In this document: one piece after another, positions 9,030 to 17,663 of the stretch
How the letters are laid out: each line of letters begins with the position of its first letter
Position numbering within the stretch: position 1 is the first letter of the stretch
Assembly: GCA_045640905.1 (NCBI GenBank)
Contig: JAZUFW010000058.1
Location: 1-64,000, forward strand
Reading direction: 5' to 3'
DNA: 64,000 nt
Origin: JAILLW01 sp045640905
GTDB taxonomy: Bacteria > Bacillota > Clostridia > Lachnospirales > Lachnospiraceae
The notes under the pieces: generated by a model
What the model was told of the DNA's origin: nothing
Databases searched by the model: none
What the model saw: only the letters and a program-made list of their open reading frames with translations
Translations under genes and position numbers: made by a program

Positions 9030-9947
9030 ATGAAGAAAAGACTGAGTATTATTTTCATATGTGTGCTGATGCTCGTTTTGTCGGGGTGTCACAAAGAAGT
9101 AACCGCTTCTTCGGATTCGTTCAAATTGTATTATCTGAATGCCGAAGGAAACGGGCTTTATGCTATGGATTATTTGCCAACGTCGGATTCAGCCGAGACT
9201 TTGACAAATGATGTGATTGGCATGCTTAAAACCTCTTCCGAAAAAATGGAATACAAAGCGCCGATTAAAGAAGATACTTTTGACAGATACGAAATAGCAA
9301 ATTCACAGGTGCTTTTGTATTTTAACGAACAGTACAGACAGCTGGATCCGATTTCCGAGGTATTAATGAGGGCATCATGTGTAAAGACATTGGGACAGAT
9401 TGAGGATGTCACCGGCGTATGCTTTTTTGTTTCGGAAGAACCGTTATGCGATGCATACGGCAATCCGATAGGAGTAATGACTCCGGAACAGTTTATTACC
9501 AATGCGGGAAATGAAATTAATGCCTATGAAAAAACAAAGATAAATTTGTATTTTGCAGATGAAACAGGAAACGAATTGATTCCCGTTCAAAGAACTGTAG
9601 TATACAGCAGCAATATTTCTCTTGAAAGAATAGTTGTTGACGAATTAATAAAAGGACCTTTGGAAAATGAGATAGGATTCGGCACCGTGAATCCCGAGGT
9701 TAGTGTTATTTCGACTACTGTGACAGACGGAATCTGTTACGTAAATTTGAGCGGATCATTCCTTTCAAAACCTTTGCCGATGTCACCGGAGGTTACGATT
9801 TATTCATTGGTTAATTCGCTGGTTGAACTGCCGGGAGTTAATAAAGTAGTCATATCGGTGGACGGAGAGAGCAATATCCGCTTCCTTGAAAAAATTGATT
9901 TGTCACAAGCGTTTGAGAGAAATCTGGATATTCTTTCGGCAAAATAA
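9030..9947 (+). CDS. GerMN-domain lipoprotein
   Basis: A 305 aa secreted lipoprotein: signal peptide ending in the lipobox LSGC (Cys about 20), then two GerMN-like repeats, the second showing SLERIVVDELIKGP and CYVNLSGSF. GerMN domains occur in spore germination protein GerM and in LpqB, and are thought to bind the cell wall or partner proteins. The ATG at 9030 is preferred over the in-frame GTG at 9021 because AAGGTGAG lies just in front of it. Its coupling to the upstream kinase suggests it tunes that kinase. Confidence 0.85.
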   Translation: MKKRLSIIFICVLMLVLSGCHKEVTASSDSFKLYYLNAEGNGLYAMDYLPTSDSAETLTNDVIGMLKTSSEKMEYKAPIKEDTFDRYEIANSQVLLYFNEQYRQLDPISEVLMRASCVKTLGQIEDVTGVCFFVSEEPLCDAYGNPIGVMTPEQFITNAGNEINAYEKTKINLYFADETGNELIPVQRTVVYSSNISLERIVVDELIKGPLENEIGFGTVNPEVSVISTTVTDGICYVNLSGSFLSKPLPMSPEVTIYSLVNSLVELPGVNKVVISVDGESNIRFLEKIDLSQAFERNLDILSAK

Positions 9948-9950
9948 AAA

Positions 9951-12197
9951 TCATTTGCTAAAGCATCGGACAGTAAATTGTGGCGGATTAACATCTACTG
10001 TTATCGCACCGTTTTGATCTGTCCGTGCTATCGACGAATTGATTTCACGGAGTCGAGCCAAAGTTTCATCGTGGGGATGACCGTATGAATTGTTTCTGCC
10101 ACAGGAAATTGCGGTAACTTTCGGAGCACAAAATCTTAAGAATTCTTCGGACGAAGAGTCGCGCGAACCGTGATGCGCGCATTTTAATATGTCTATTTCC
10201 CCGTTTGGGGATGTATTTTTCAAATTATCCATAATTTTCTTTTCACCTTCAATATCTATATCTCCGGTAAACAGGAACTTAATATTACTTTTTTGCAAAA
10301 GGCAGACTATGGAAGAAGTATTGCTGTCCGATGAAAAATAGTCTTTCGGAGGATAGAGGCATTTGAGCGAAATGTCGTCGAAAGACAATCGATCGCCGCT
10401 ACTCCAATAATCAATTTCGACATTGGTTTCTTCGGCTTTTTTTACCAACTCGGCATAATTATCAAAACGTTCGCGCCCTGAGATGTCGGACATAATGAGT
10501 TTATCAAAGGAGATATTTAGCTCTTTTTGAGAGTCCATAATCTCCGATATTCCGCTGATATGATCCGTATCGGGGTGCGTTACCAACACGACATCGAGCT
10601 TTTGGATACCGTAGTAGGATAAAACCGGAGAAATGTTATATTTGCCGACATCCTTTATGTTGCTTGAACCTCCGTCGATGAGTATATTCATCCGGTCGGA
10701 GAGCCCGGGAATAATAAAGGGATGCTTCGAGGCGCTGATTAATATGGAATCACCCTGCCCCACATCCAAAAATGTTACGCGCAGCAAGGGGACCTTTCTG
10801 ATACATAATATAATCATCAGCACAAAGATGATTGCGGTTTTTCGTAAGAGGCTCAGCTTATCTTTGAAAAGATACAAAAGAATGATTCCTGATATGAAGC
10901 AAAAGATGGTCATATTTGACGGTTTTCCCAAAGTGAGATAATGAAACGGCAATTCGTCAAAGAAGGTAGCGGCTTTTTCAAATAGAGTAAGTATACCGAC
11001 TATTATGTATTTGGACAAAAACGGATTAAGGGACAAGGAACGAACCAATATGAGAATGATTCCGCACGGCAGCAGTAAACTCATGACGGGGATAACCAGA
11101 AAATTCAATAAATATGAGTAGAGAGGGATACTGTAGGAGGTGCACAGATAGATGGGAACGGAGATGACCAATGTGGTCAATGTTGAAAGAGCGTATCGCG
11201 TAAAAATCGACTTTTGTGACAGATGTTTTGACATCAGTGTCGGATTTATGAGGGCAAAACCCAGCACAAACCCAAAGCTGAAGATGAATCCCGACTGGAA
11301 TACACATAGAGGATTTTGAAGTGCAACAAACACTGCGCACACTGACAAAGATGTCAGAACATCTGTCGTTTTACCGATAATAAGTGCTGACATGGATAAA
11401 AGGAACATGGCGACGGCTCTTAGTGAAGATGGACTTAATCCTGTCATTATGCCGAAAAGGATAACAGCTACCGTTGATATCGAAGCTGCAAACTTTAGTT
11501 TGACGCGTAAAAATCGTAGCAGTCTAAAAAACAGCATTCCGATCAGTGAAATGTGTAATGATGAAATGGACAGAACATGCGCGATGCCGTTTCGCTGGTA
11601 CAAATCCCGAGTTTCCCGATCCATCAGTTTCTTTTCCCCCAGGAGCATTGTCGACATGATAGACGCTTCTTTCGAAGGAAGTACGCCATAGAAGATATCT
11701 TCGCAGTGGGTTCTGATAAGAAATAAGATATTTCCGATTTTGTCGTATGAGGTTGAGCGGGAGATTATTTTGCAGGATGTCATTTCAAAGGACAGTCCTA
11801 TGGAGTGATAATACAAATTTATATCAAATTGTCCGGGATTCGTGGCGTTTGCAAACGAAGAGCATTGTCCGGACAGTTTAATCTTTTGCCCGATTTTGGG
11901 GATGCTTTCGTTTTCGGACATATAACACAGAATCCCGAAAGAGTTTTTGTTTTCGTTATTGTATGGCAGAAAATCGCTGTCATATGATTTGACGGATGCT
12001 TTTTTCAGGATAATACTGACACTCGGTTCTTTTTGATAATCCGATGCACGGTATATTATTTTGTCTACTGTTCCGATTACGGACAGACTTTTCCCGTCAG
12101 GATATTCATATGATTTTATTTTCTCGGATTTTTGTTTGCCCAAAAGGCACAGAATCAAGAAAAGCAAAAGACAGACAGACGCCAGTGGTCTTTTCAT
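9951..12197 (-). CDS. comEC: ComEC/Rec2 DNA internalization channel
   Basis: ComEC carries single-stranded DNA across the membrane in natural transformation. The 748 aa protein has an N-terminal membrane anchor and OB-like soluble part (about 30-170), a polytopic competence domain (about 200-480, including NGIAHVLSISSLHISLIGM and LSPSSLRA) and a C-terminal metallo-beta-lactamase domain from about 490, with LDVGQGDS, THPDTDHISG and CAHHGSRDSSSEEF. All three parts are intact. It converges with the GerMN gene, 3 nt apart. There is no clear Shine-Dalgarno sequence before the ATG; a possible extended -10 (TGATATACT) lies about 27 nt upstream. Confidence 0.93.
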   Translation of the reverse strand: MKRPLASVCLLLFLILCLLGKQKSEKIKSYEYPDGKSLSVIGTVDKIIYRASDYQKEPSVSIILKKASVKSYDSDFLPYNNENKNSFGILCYMSENESIPKIGQKIKLSGQCSSFANATNPGQFDINLYYHSIGLSFEMTSCKIISRSTSYDKIGNILFLIRTHCEDIFYGVLPSKEASIMSTMLLGEKKLMDRETRDLYQRNGIAHVLSISSLHISLIGMLFFRLLRFLRVKLKFAASISTVAVILFGIMTGLSPSSLRAVAMFLLSMSALIIGKTTDVLTSLSVCAVFVALQNPLCVFQSGFIFSFGFVLGFALINPTLMSKHLSQKSIFTRYALSTLTTLVISVPIYLCTSYSIPLYSYLLNFLVIPVMSLLLPCGIILILVRSLSLNPFLSKYIIVGILTLFEKAATFFDELPFHYLTLGKPSNMTIFCFISGIILLYLFKDKLSLLRKTAIIFVLMIILCIRKVPLLRVTFLDVGQGDSILISASKHPFIIPGLSDRMNILIDGGSSNIKDVGKYNISPVLSYYGIQKLDVVLVTHPDTDHISGISEIMDSQKELNISFDKLIMSDISGRERFDNYAELVKKAEETNVEIDYWSSGDRLSFDDISLKCLYPPKDYFSSDSNTSSIVCLLQKSNIKFLFTGDIDIEGEKKIMDNLKNTSPNGEIDILKCAHHGSRDSSSEEFLRFCAPKVTAISCGRNNSYGHPHDETLARLREINSSIARTDQNGAITVDVNPPQFTVRCFSK

Positions 12198-12224
12198 TTT
12201 TTCGGAACATTCTTAAGTTTTTTC

Positions 12225-12233
12225 AGTATATCA
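12225..12233 (-). promoter_or_regulatory. Extended -10 of comEC
   Basis: On the minus strand the sequence TGATATACT is an extended -10 element about 27 nt before the comEC ATG. I see no convincing -35 box at 17 nt. Confidence 0.35.
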
Positions 12234-12262
12234 TAAAAGCATAAACTTTGGAAATATCGACT

Positions 12263-12344
12263 AGTGATTCAGTTTCTTAATAAGTGGACTTTTGGCGCCG
12301 AAACAGGCAAGCAAAAAGTCCGGTTAATTAAAAACTGAAGCACT
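12263..12344. repeat. Palindromic MITE-like repeat, copy A (short form)
   Basis: An 82 bp noncoding element starting AGTG and ending CACT, with imperfect terminal inverted repeats of about 32 bp (AGTGATTCAGTTTCTTAAT on the left, complement of AAAAACTGAAGCACT on the right). Both ends match, in the opposite orientation, those of the longer element at 24328-24490. Copy A looks like a deletion derivative lacking about 81 bp from the centre. It sits between the comEC promoter and the 3' end of the mocA-like gene. Confidence 0.75.
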
Positions 12345-12399
12345 CGGAGACAAATTGTAATAAGGCAAGAACTGAAGTATACTAAAAGCAATAAAATGT

Positions 12400-13068
12400 T
12401 TATTTTGCGGTTGACATAAATTGGGGATTCCGGTGCAGATATTCTTCGAGAATACGAAGGTCTTCGGGAGTGTCAATGTCCATAAGTTCATAACGATCGG
12501 TTACAGAAACGTACTTAACCGCTGAAGGATTATTTCGAATGATAAAAGAACCGCCTTCGTCGGATGGCAGATTGAGAAGTTCCCGATAATATTTTTCGGG
12601 AAAAATAACCGGGGATGACGGGATGTTTTCATACTCCGGGCGGATTATCTTTTCCGGTGAAACGGAAAATTCATTTATCAGTTTGCATATCGTATCAGAT
12701 TTGAGAAGGGGCTGATCACAAGGGATGAACATGATGCCCTGCGGGGGATTTTTATAAGTTAAGACGTGATTTACCCCAAGCGAAATGGTCTCATTTTTGT
12801 GTAACAAATCATGAAGCAAAACCGTTGCCGAGGTATCGGTGCAAAGAGTTTTGATTTCCGGAAGACGCGTAAGAACCGTAACACTGTGAAAACCGATACG
12901 TGCTACATTATCCAATATATGTTGAATAACCGCTTTCCCGTCAAGAAGCGCAAGGAGCTTATTTGAACCGAAGCGTGTTGAAAAACCGGAAGCCGTGAGG
13001 ATACAGGCGACTTTCTCGGAATAGTCAGCTGCAGGATATGCGGTTGGTGTGTTTTCCATATTTTTCAT
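12400..13068 (-). CDS. MobA/MocA-like molybdenum cofactor nucleotidyltransferase
   Basis: A 222 aa NTP-transferase-like protein. The N-terminal signature ILTASGFSTRFGSNKLL matches the nucleotide-binding loop of MocA/MobA enzymes (consensus LAGG/AxSxRxGxxK), and FIPCDQPLL is the metal-binding aspartate region. MocA makes the cytidine-dinucleotide form of molybdopterin used by xanthine-dehydrogenase-family enzymes. The gene is divergent from such an enzyme (genes 13149-16604), which strongly supports the role. No Shine-Dalgarno sequence is present; a -10 box ends 10 nt before the ATG. Confidence 0.82.
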   Translation of the reverse strand: MKNMENTPTAYPAADYSEKVACILTASGFSTRFGSNKLLALLDGKAVIQHILDNVARIGFHSVTVLTRLPEIKTLCTDTSATVLLHDLLHKNETISLGVNHVLTYKNPPQGIMFIPCDQPLLKSDTICKLINEFSVSPEKIIRPEYENIPSSPVIFPEKYYRELLNLPSDEGGSFIIRNNPSAVKYVSVTDRYELMDIDTPEDLRILEEYLHRNPQFMSTAK

Positions 13069-13078
13069 AACATAAATA

Positions 13079-13084
13079 ATTATA
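13079..13084 (-). promoter_or_regulatory. -10 box of the mocA-like gene
   Basis: TATAAT on the minus strand, with 10 nt between it and the start codon at 13068. Transcription would begin about 3-5 nt before the ATG, leaving almost no leader. Confidence 0.5.
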
Positions 13085-13148
13085 TCAAGATTGCAGGTTT
13101 TGCATAAGGTCCTGAATATGGATTGAAAGAAGATTTTTGGAGGCAGGC

Positions 13149-13934
13149 ATGACTGAAATTAAGGAATATCGAATGGCGTCCTCGGTGGAAGAGGCTTGGG
13201 AACTGAATCAGAAGAAGAGCAACTGCATCGTCGCCGGAAATATGTGGCTTCGTCTGTGCAGAAAAAAGATTGGGACGGCAATTGACATGTCCGATCTTGG
13301 TCTTGATTATGTGAAGGAATTCGATGACAGATTTGAAATCGGTGCCATGACGACGCTTAGGACACTTGAATGCCACGAAGGACTGAATAAATATACGCAG
13401 GGTACCGTGAAGGAGGCTCTTGAAGCCATTGTCGGAGTACAGTTTCGAAACATGGCGACAGTAGGAGGAAGTCTTCACAGCCTTTTTGGATTCTCTGATG
13501 TTCTGACATTGTTTTTGTGCTTTAATACCACGCTTGAGTATTATAAGGAAGGCATAATTCCTCTTAAGGATTACGCGCTTAGGAAAGTCGGATCAAGAGA
13601 TGTTTTGACTAAGATTACGGTGTTCAAAGAAGATGCCGATTTTAAGTATCGGGCGCTCAGAAATACGGCGACCGATTTTCCGGTGCTTGCGGTGGCTACC
13701 GCATATTATCGAAAGGATGATAAATATATTATTTCTGTCGGAGCACGGCCTATGAGGGCAGTCCGCACCGAACTTAAACGCGGAGAGAAATTTGATCCGG
13801 AAACAGAGGCCGAAAAACTGAGAGAATCGATACCTACAGGGAAGAACAATCGAGCCGGCGCGGAATACCGCTCGCATCTTTTGAAGATTCTTTCTCAGAG
13901 AAATTTTGAAGAACTGGAAACAATCCATTCCTGA
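13149..13934 (+). CDS. Xanthine dehydrogenase-type FAD-binding subunit
   Basis: The flavin subunit of a molybdenum hydroxylase, 261 aa. It carries the FAD-contact motif TVGGSLHS, the CO-dehydrogenase flavoprotein core (about 1-165) and the C-terminal domain (RALRNTATDFPVLAVATAYY). The usual N-terminal AGGT loop reads AGNMWL here, so flavin binding at that loop is altered or unusual. The ATG at 13149 is chosen because GGAGG lies 6-7 nt upstream; an in-frame TTG at 13137 overlaps that site. It is followed by the iron-sulfur and molybdopterin subunits. Confidence 0.86.
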   Translation: MTEIKEYRMASSVEEAWELNQKKSNCIVAGNMWLRLCRKKIGTAIDMSDLGLDYVKEFDDRFEIGAMTTLRTLECHEGLNKYTQGTVKEALEAIVGVQFRNMATVGGSLHSLFGFSDVLTLFLCFNTTLEYYKEGIIPLKDYALRKVGSRDVLTKITVFKEDADFKYRALRNTATDFPVLAVATAYYRKDDKYIISVGARPMRAVRTELKRGEKFDPETEAEKLRESIPTGKNNRAGAEYRSHLLKILSQRNFEELETIHS

Positions 13935-13962
13935 GATTCAGACGAAACGGAGGCATATATCT

Positions 13963-14424
13963 GTGCTTATTAATATAACTTTGAACGGAATAATGATTAC
14001 TGATGATGTTGCACCCGATGAGACCTTGTATTCGTTTTTGAGAAGACATGAATGCTACAGCGTCAAATGCGGTTGCGAAACGACAAATTGCGGATTGTGC
14101 ACGGTACTTCTTGACGGAGAACCGATTCTGTCGTGTGCCAAATATGCTGTTGCTGTCAACGGGCGGGAAGTGACTACCCTCGAAGGAGTTCAGGAGGAAG
14201 CCGCGGCCATAGGAGGATGTATGGCAGATGAAGGCTCCGATCAGTGCGGATTCTGCAATCCCGGTTTTCTGATGAACGCCATATCTTTGTTCCGAAAAAA
14301 TCCTGCGCCCGACAGACGCACTATTGAGGAATATATGGCAGGAAATCTGTGTCGTTGTACAGGATATGAAGGGCAGACCAGAGCGCTTCTTCGTTATGTT
14401 CAAAAAAGAAAGGAGTCCGTATGA
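13963..14424 (+). CDS. Xanthine dehydrogenase-type [2Fe-2S] subunit
   Basis: The small electron-transfer subunit. Starting at GTG 13963, which follows ACGGAGG by 9 nt, it is 153 aa. The plant-type ferredoxin cluster motif CGCETTNCGLCTVLLDG is in the first half, and the second cluster motif is CGFCNPGF...GNLCRCTGY in the C-terminal half. An upstream ATG at 13906 lies inside the FAD gene and would add residues not typical of the family. Its stop overlaps the next gene by 4 nt (ATGA). Confidence 0.92.
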   Translation: MLINITLNGIMITDDVAPDETLYSFLRRHECYSVKCGCETTNCGLCTVLLDGEPILSCAKYAVAVNGREVTTLEGVQEEAAAIGGCMADEGSDQCGFCNPGFLMNAISLFRKNPAPDRRTIEEYMAGNLCRCTGYEGQTRALLRYVQKRKESV

Positions 14425-16604
14425 GAGTAGTTAATCAATCGGTTCGAAAGACGGATTCGATGGACCTGGTGACCGGCAAACCCGTATATCTTGAAGATAT
14501 TGTTGATAAGGAGGAAACGCTCGTTGTCAAAGTATTAAGATCACCTCACGCCAATGCCATTATTGAGGAGATTGATACAGAGAGTGCACTGAAGGTACCG
14601 GGAATAGAAGTTATCTTTACATGGAAAGATATTGATCAGAACGGACCCAGATATACGGGAGATACACAGGCAGAACCGGCACCGGTACCTTACGACAGAT
14701 TGCTTCTGGACAGACATGTAAGGCATGTGGGAGATGTTGTGGCCTGTGTGGCCGGGAAAGATGTCAAATGTGTTGACAGGGCGCTTGATTTGATTAAGGT
14801 CAAATATGAAGTTCTCCCGGCTATTCTTGATTTTCGTGAGGCGCTGGACAACCCGATTGTTATACATCCGGAAGATAATTACAGTGCAATACCCGAAACA
14901 CATGCAGAACCGAAGAGGAACCTCATATCGCACAGAGAATTTGGAGAAGGTGATGTGGAAGCGGTTTTTGAAGACTGTGATGTGGTGATTGATGAAATCT
15001 ATCATACGAGAGCCGTACAGCAGGAACCGATGGAAACATTCAGATCATATGCCCGAATTGATGAGGACGGTCATCTTTCGATAATAAGTGCCACTCAGAT
15101 TATTTATCATTTGCGTATGGCTCTTTCGCTTGCGCTCCGAATTCCAAAAGAACAAATTCGAATACGAAAACCCAGGATTGGCGGATCGTTCGGATCGAAG
15201 GAAACCATGCTGACGGAAGGTTATGTTGGGCTGGTTACCTTGAAAACACGTAAACCGAGTATGATGATTTACTCACGAAAAGAAAACTGTATGGCATCGT
15301 GCCCTCGTCATGAGATGCAAATGCATGTCAGAATCGGTGCGAACAAAGACGGAATTATCAGGGGAATTTCACTGCATACGCTGTCAAATACAGGAGCATA
15401 TGCAGAACATTCATTGGACACTATTGCTCTTTCGGGCTTTAAATCAATTCCCCTTTATGGAAAGCAGGAAGCCTGGCAGTTTACAGCTGATGTTGTGTAT
15501 ACAAATATAATGTCGTCGGGCGCCTATAGAGGATACGGAGCCCCGCAGGGACTTTTTGCCGTGGAATCGGCGGTAAACGAACTGGCGTTAAAGTTGAATA
15601 TGGATCCTGCAAAGATTCGCGAAATGAATCTGACACGAAAAGGTGAAGTAATGGTGGCCCAGGACGGTTACATCAATGCCAGCGGAGCTTTGGATGTATG
15701 CCTTTCCAAAGTCAGGGAGATGATCGACTGGGAGAACAAATATAAGGTCAGAAAGATTGATGATCATACTGTTCGTGTGGCAGGAATGGCTATGAGCATG
15801 CAGGGGTCAGCTCTGGCGGGAATTGATGTGGGCGGTGCTACCGTCAAGAAAATCGGAAATAATAAATATCGCTTAACAATCAGTGCGGCTGACATGGGAA
15901 CGGGCTGTGATACCGTACTTGCGCAGATAGCAGCGGAAACATTGGGGTGTGATTTGGAGGATGTTGCAGTGGTGGAAGGAGATACGGATTCAACGCCGTT
16001 TGATTCAGGATCTTTTGCATCCAGTACGACATACCTCACAGGAAAGGCCGTTAAGATGGCATGCGAGGAAGTGCTTTCCAAGATGGCTAAAAACTTACCC
16101 ATGGAAGAGTGCGAGGCTACGATAGAATATACATCACCTGTATCACCGCCGCCCTTTATGGTAGGAGCCTGCGAACTTGAGGTAGATGTTGATACAGGAC
16201 AGGTGAAGGTCCTTGAATATGATGCTTGTGTGGATTGCGGGACTCCCATCAATCCGCATTTGGCCAGAGTTCAGGCAGAGGGCGGAATCGGACAGGCTAT
16301 CGGAATGGCACTTTTTGAGAACGTTCATTATGACCAAAGAGGACGTGTCGGTGAGAATTCACTGATGCAGTATAAGATTCCTACCAGGCTTGATTATGGA
16401 CCGATTAATGTTGAGTTCGCCGTTACAGATGAACCTACGGGGCCGTTCGGCGCCAAATCCATCGGGGAGGTTGTAACCAATACACCCGGGCCGGCGATAG
16501 CTGATGCCTTAAGCAGAGTGTGCGGATACAGATTCCGTGAACTGCCGATTACACCGGAACAGATAGCGATGAAGATTCGTGAGAATAAGCCGGATTGGGA
16601 TTGA
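14421..16604 (+). CDS. Xanthine dehydrogenase-type molybdopterin-binding subunit
   Basis: The 727 aa catalytic subunit that hydroxylates a purine or related heterocycle at the molybdenum site. Family landmarks are PRIGGSFGSKE (usual GGGFGGKE), GAYRGYGAPQ, the DMGTGCDTVLAQIAAE segment and GPFGAKSIGE, whose glutamate is the catalytic base. Together with the two upstream subunits it gives the split three-chain layout seen in clostridia. The exact substrate (xanthine, nicotinate or another) cannot be told from sequence alone. No XdhC-type maturation gene is in the window. Confidence 0.9.
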   Translation: MRVVNQSVRKTDSMDLVTGKPVYLEDIVDKEETLVVKVLRSPHANAIIEEIDTESALKVPGIEVIFTWKDIDQNGPRYTGDTQAEPAPVPYDRLLLDRHVRHVGDVVACVAGKDVKCVDRALDLIKVKYEVLPAILDFREALDNPIVIHPEDNYSAIPETHAEPKRNLISHREFGEGDVEAVFEDCDVVIDEIYHTRAVQQEPMETFRSYARIDEDGHLSIISATQIIYHLRMALSLALRIPKEQIRIRKPRIGGSFGSKETMLTEGYVGLVTLKTRKPSMMIYSRKENCMASCPRHEMQMHVRIGANKDGIIRGISLHTLSNTGAYAEHSLDTIALSGFKSIPLYGKQEAWQFTADVVYTNIMSSGAYRGYGAPQGLFAVESAVNELALKLNMDPAKIREMNLTRKGEVMVAQDGYINASGALDVCLSKVREMIDWENKYKVRKIDDHTVRVAGMAMSMQGSALAGIDVGGATVKKIGNNKYRLTISAADMGTGCDTVLAQIAAETLGCDLEDVAVVEGDTDSTPFDSGSFASSTTYLTGKAVKMACEEVLSKMAKNLPMEECEATIEYTSPVSPPPFMVGACELEVDVDTGQVKVLEYDACVDCGTPINPHLARVQAEGGIGQAIGMALFENVHYDQRGRVGENSLMQYKIPTRLDYGPINVEFAVTDEPTGPFGAKSIGEVVTNTPGPAIADALSRVCGYRFRELPITPEQIAMKIRENKPDWD

Positions 16605-16629
16605 TCAGGTTTTTGTATCCGATATCGTG

Positions 16630-16657
16630 TTGTATATATCCCTTCAAATAGTATAAT
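16630..16657 (+). promoter_or_regulatory. Promoter of holA
   Basis: TTGTAT at 16630-16635 and TATAAT at 16652-16657 are separated by 16 nt, a good housekeeping promoter match, about 22 nt before the holA start. Confidence 0.55.
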
Positions 16658-16679
16658 AATCTGACAGGGTTGGTGCATT

Positions 16680-17654
16680 ATGAAGCAAATTAACGAAGAC
16701 ATTAAGTCCGGAAATTTTAAAAGAATATATTTGCTGTACGGGCAGGAAGACTATTTGCGTCTTCAGTATAAAAACAAACTGAAGAACGCGATAGTTGGCG
16801 ATGATGATATGAATTACAGCTATTATGAAGGAAAGGGTGTAAGTATTCCTTCAATAATAGATACGGCTGAGACACTTCCGTTTTTCAGCGAAAAGAGACT
16901 GATTGTCATAGAAAACTCCGGACTTTTAAAAGAAGGCGGAGAAGAACTGGCCGAATATCTCAAGGAATTTCCCGACACGACATATTTTGTGCTGGTAGAG
17001 AGGGAAATCGACAAGCGCAGTAAATTGTACAAAACCTGCCAAAGTAACGGAACGGTTGCAGCCTTTGAAGAGGTTGATCCGGATACTTTGATAAAGTGGG
17101 TTGCAAAATTGCTTTCGGATAACGGGAAAAAGATTACAGCGCGTGACTGCAGTTTTTTAATCGATATGACCGGGACAGATATGGTCAACGTTAAGAGCGA
17201 AGTGGACAAACTTATCGATTATTGTGCCGATAAGGAAGTAGTGACGAAAGAGGACATATCACAAATAGTAACCCGACAGATTTCGGATCATATTTTCGAT
17301 ATGATAGCGGCGATAGGGAACAAGAACCAGACTAAGGCGCTGGAACTTTATTATGATTTGCTGTCGTTAAAGGAATCTCCCTTTAAGATTCTTTCTTTGT
17401 TGGGCAGACAGTATGGAATAATGCTGCAGGTAAAGGAACTGATACTTAACAGATGTTCCGTTCCGCAGATGGCCGAAAAGATTAAACTTAATCCGTATGT
17501 GGTCAAAAAATATGTTGAACAGGCATCAAATTATGAATTGAAAGAGATAAAGAGAGCTTTGAATGCGTGTGTCGAAGCCGATGAAGCGATAAAGAGCGGA
17601 AGAATGAAAGATCAGATAGCGGTTGAACTTTTGATTGTTGATTTTTCGCGTTAG
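16680..17654 (+). CDS. holA: DNA polymerase III delta subunit
   Basis: HolA is the clamp-loader subunit that opens the beta sliding clamp. The 324 aa protein shows the N-terminal clamp-contact domain (RIYLLYGQEDYLRLQYKNKL), the middle AAA+-like lid region (FDMIAAIGNKNQTKALELYYDL) and the C-terminal collar (SGRMKDQIAVELLIVDFS). It has its own promoter and is followed 9 nt later by a lipoprotein gene. Confidence 0.92.
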   Translation: MKQINEDIKSGNFKRIYLLYGQEDYLRLQYKNKLKNAIVGDDDMNYSYYEGKGVSIPSIIDTAETLPFFSEKRLIVIENSGLLKEGGEELAEYLKEFPDTTYFVLVEREIDKRSKLYKTCQSNGTVAAFEEVDPDTLIKWVAKLLSDNGKKITARDCSFLIDMTGTDMVNVKSEVDKLIDYCADKEVVTKEDISQIVTRQISDHIFDMIAAIGNKNQTKALELYYDLLSLKESPFKILSLLGRQYGIMLQVKELILNRCSVPQMAEKIKLNPYVVKKYVEQASNYELKEIKRALNACVEADEAIKSGRMKDQIAVELLIVDFSR

Positions 17655-17663
17655 GAGGTTTTT

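Noticed and set aside
13137..13148. TTG start for the FAD subunit
   Set aside because: The TTG overlaps the GGAGG ribosome site that serves the ATG at 13149.
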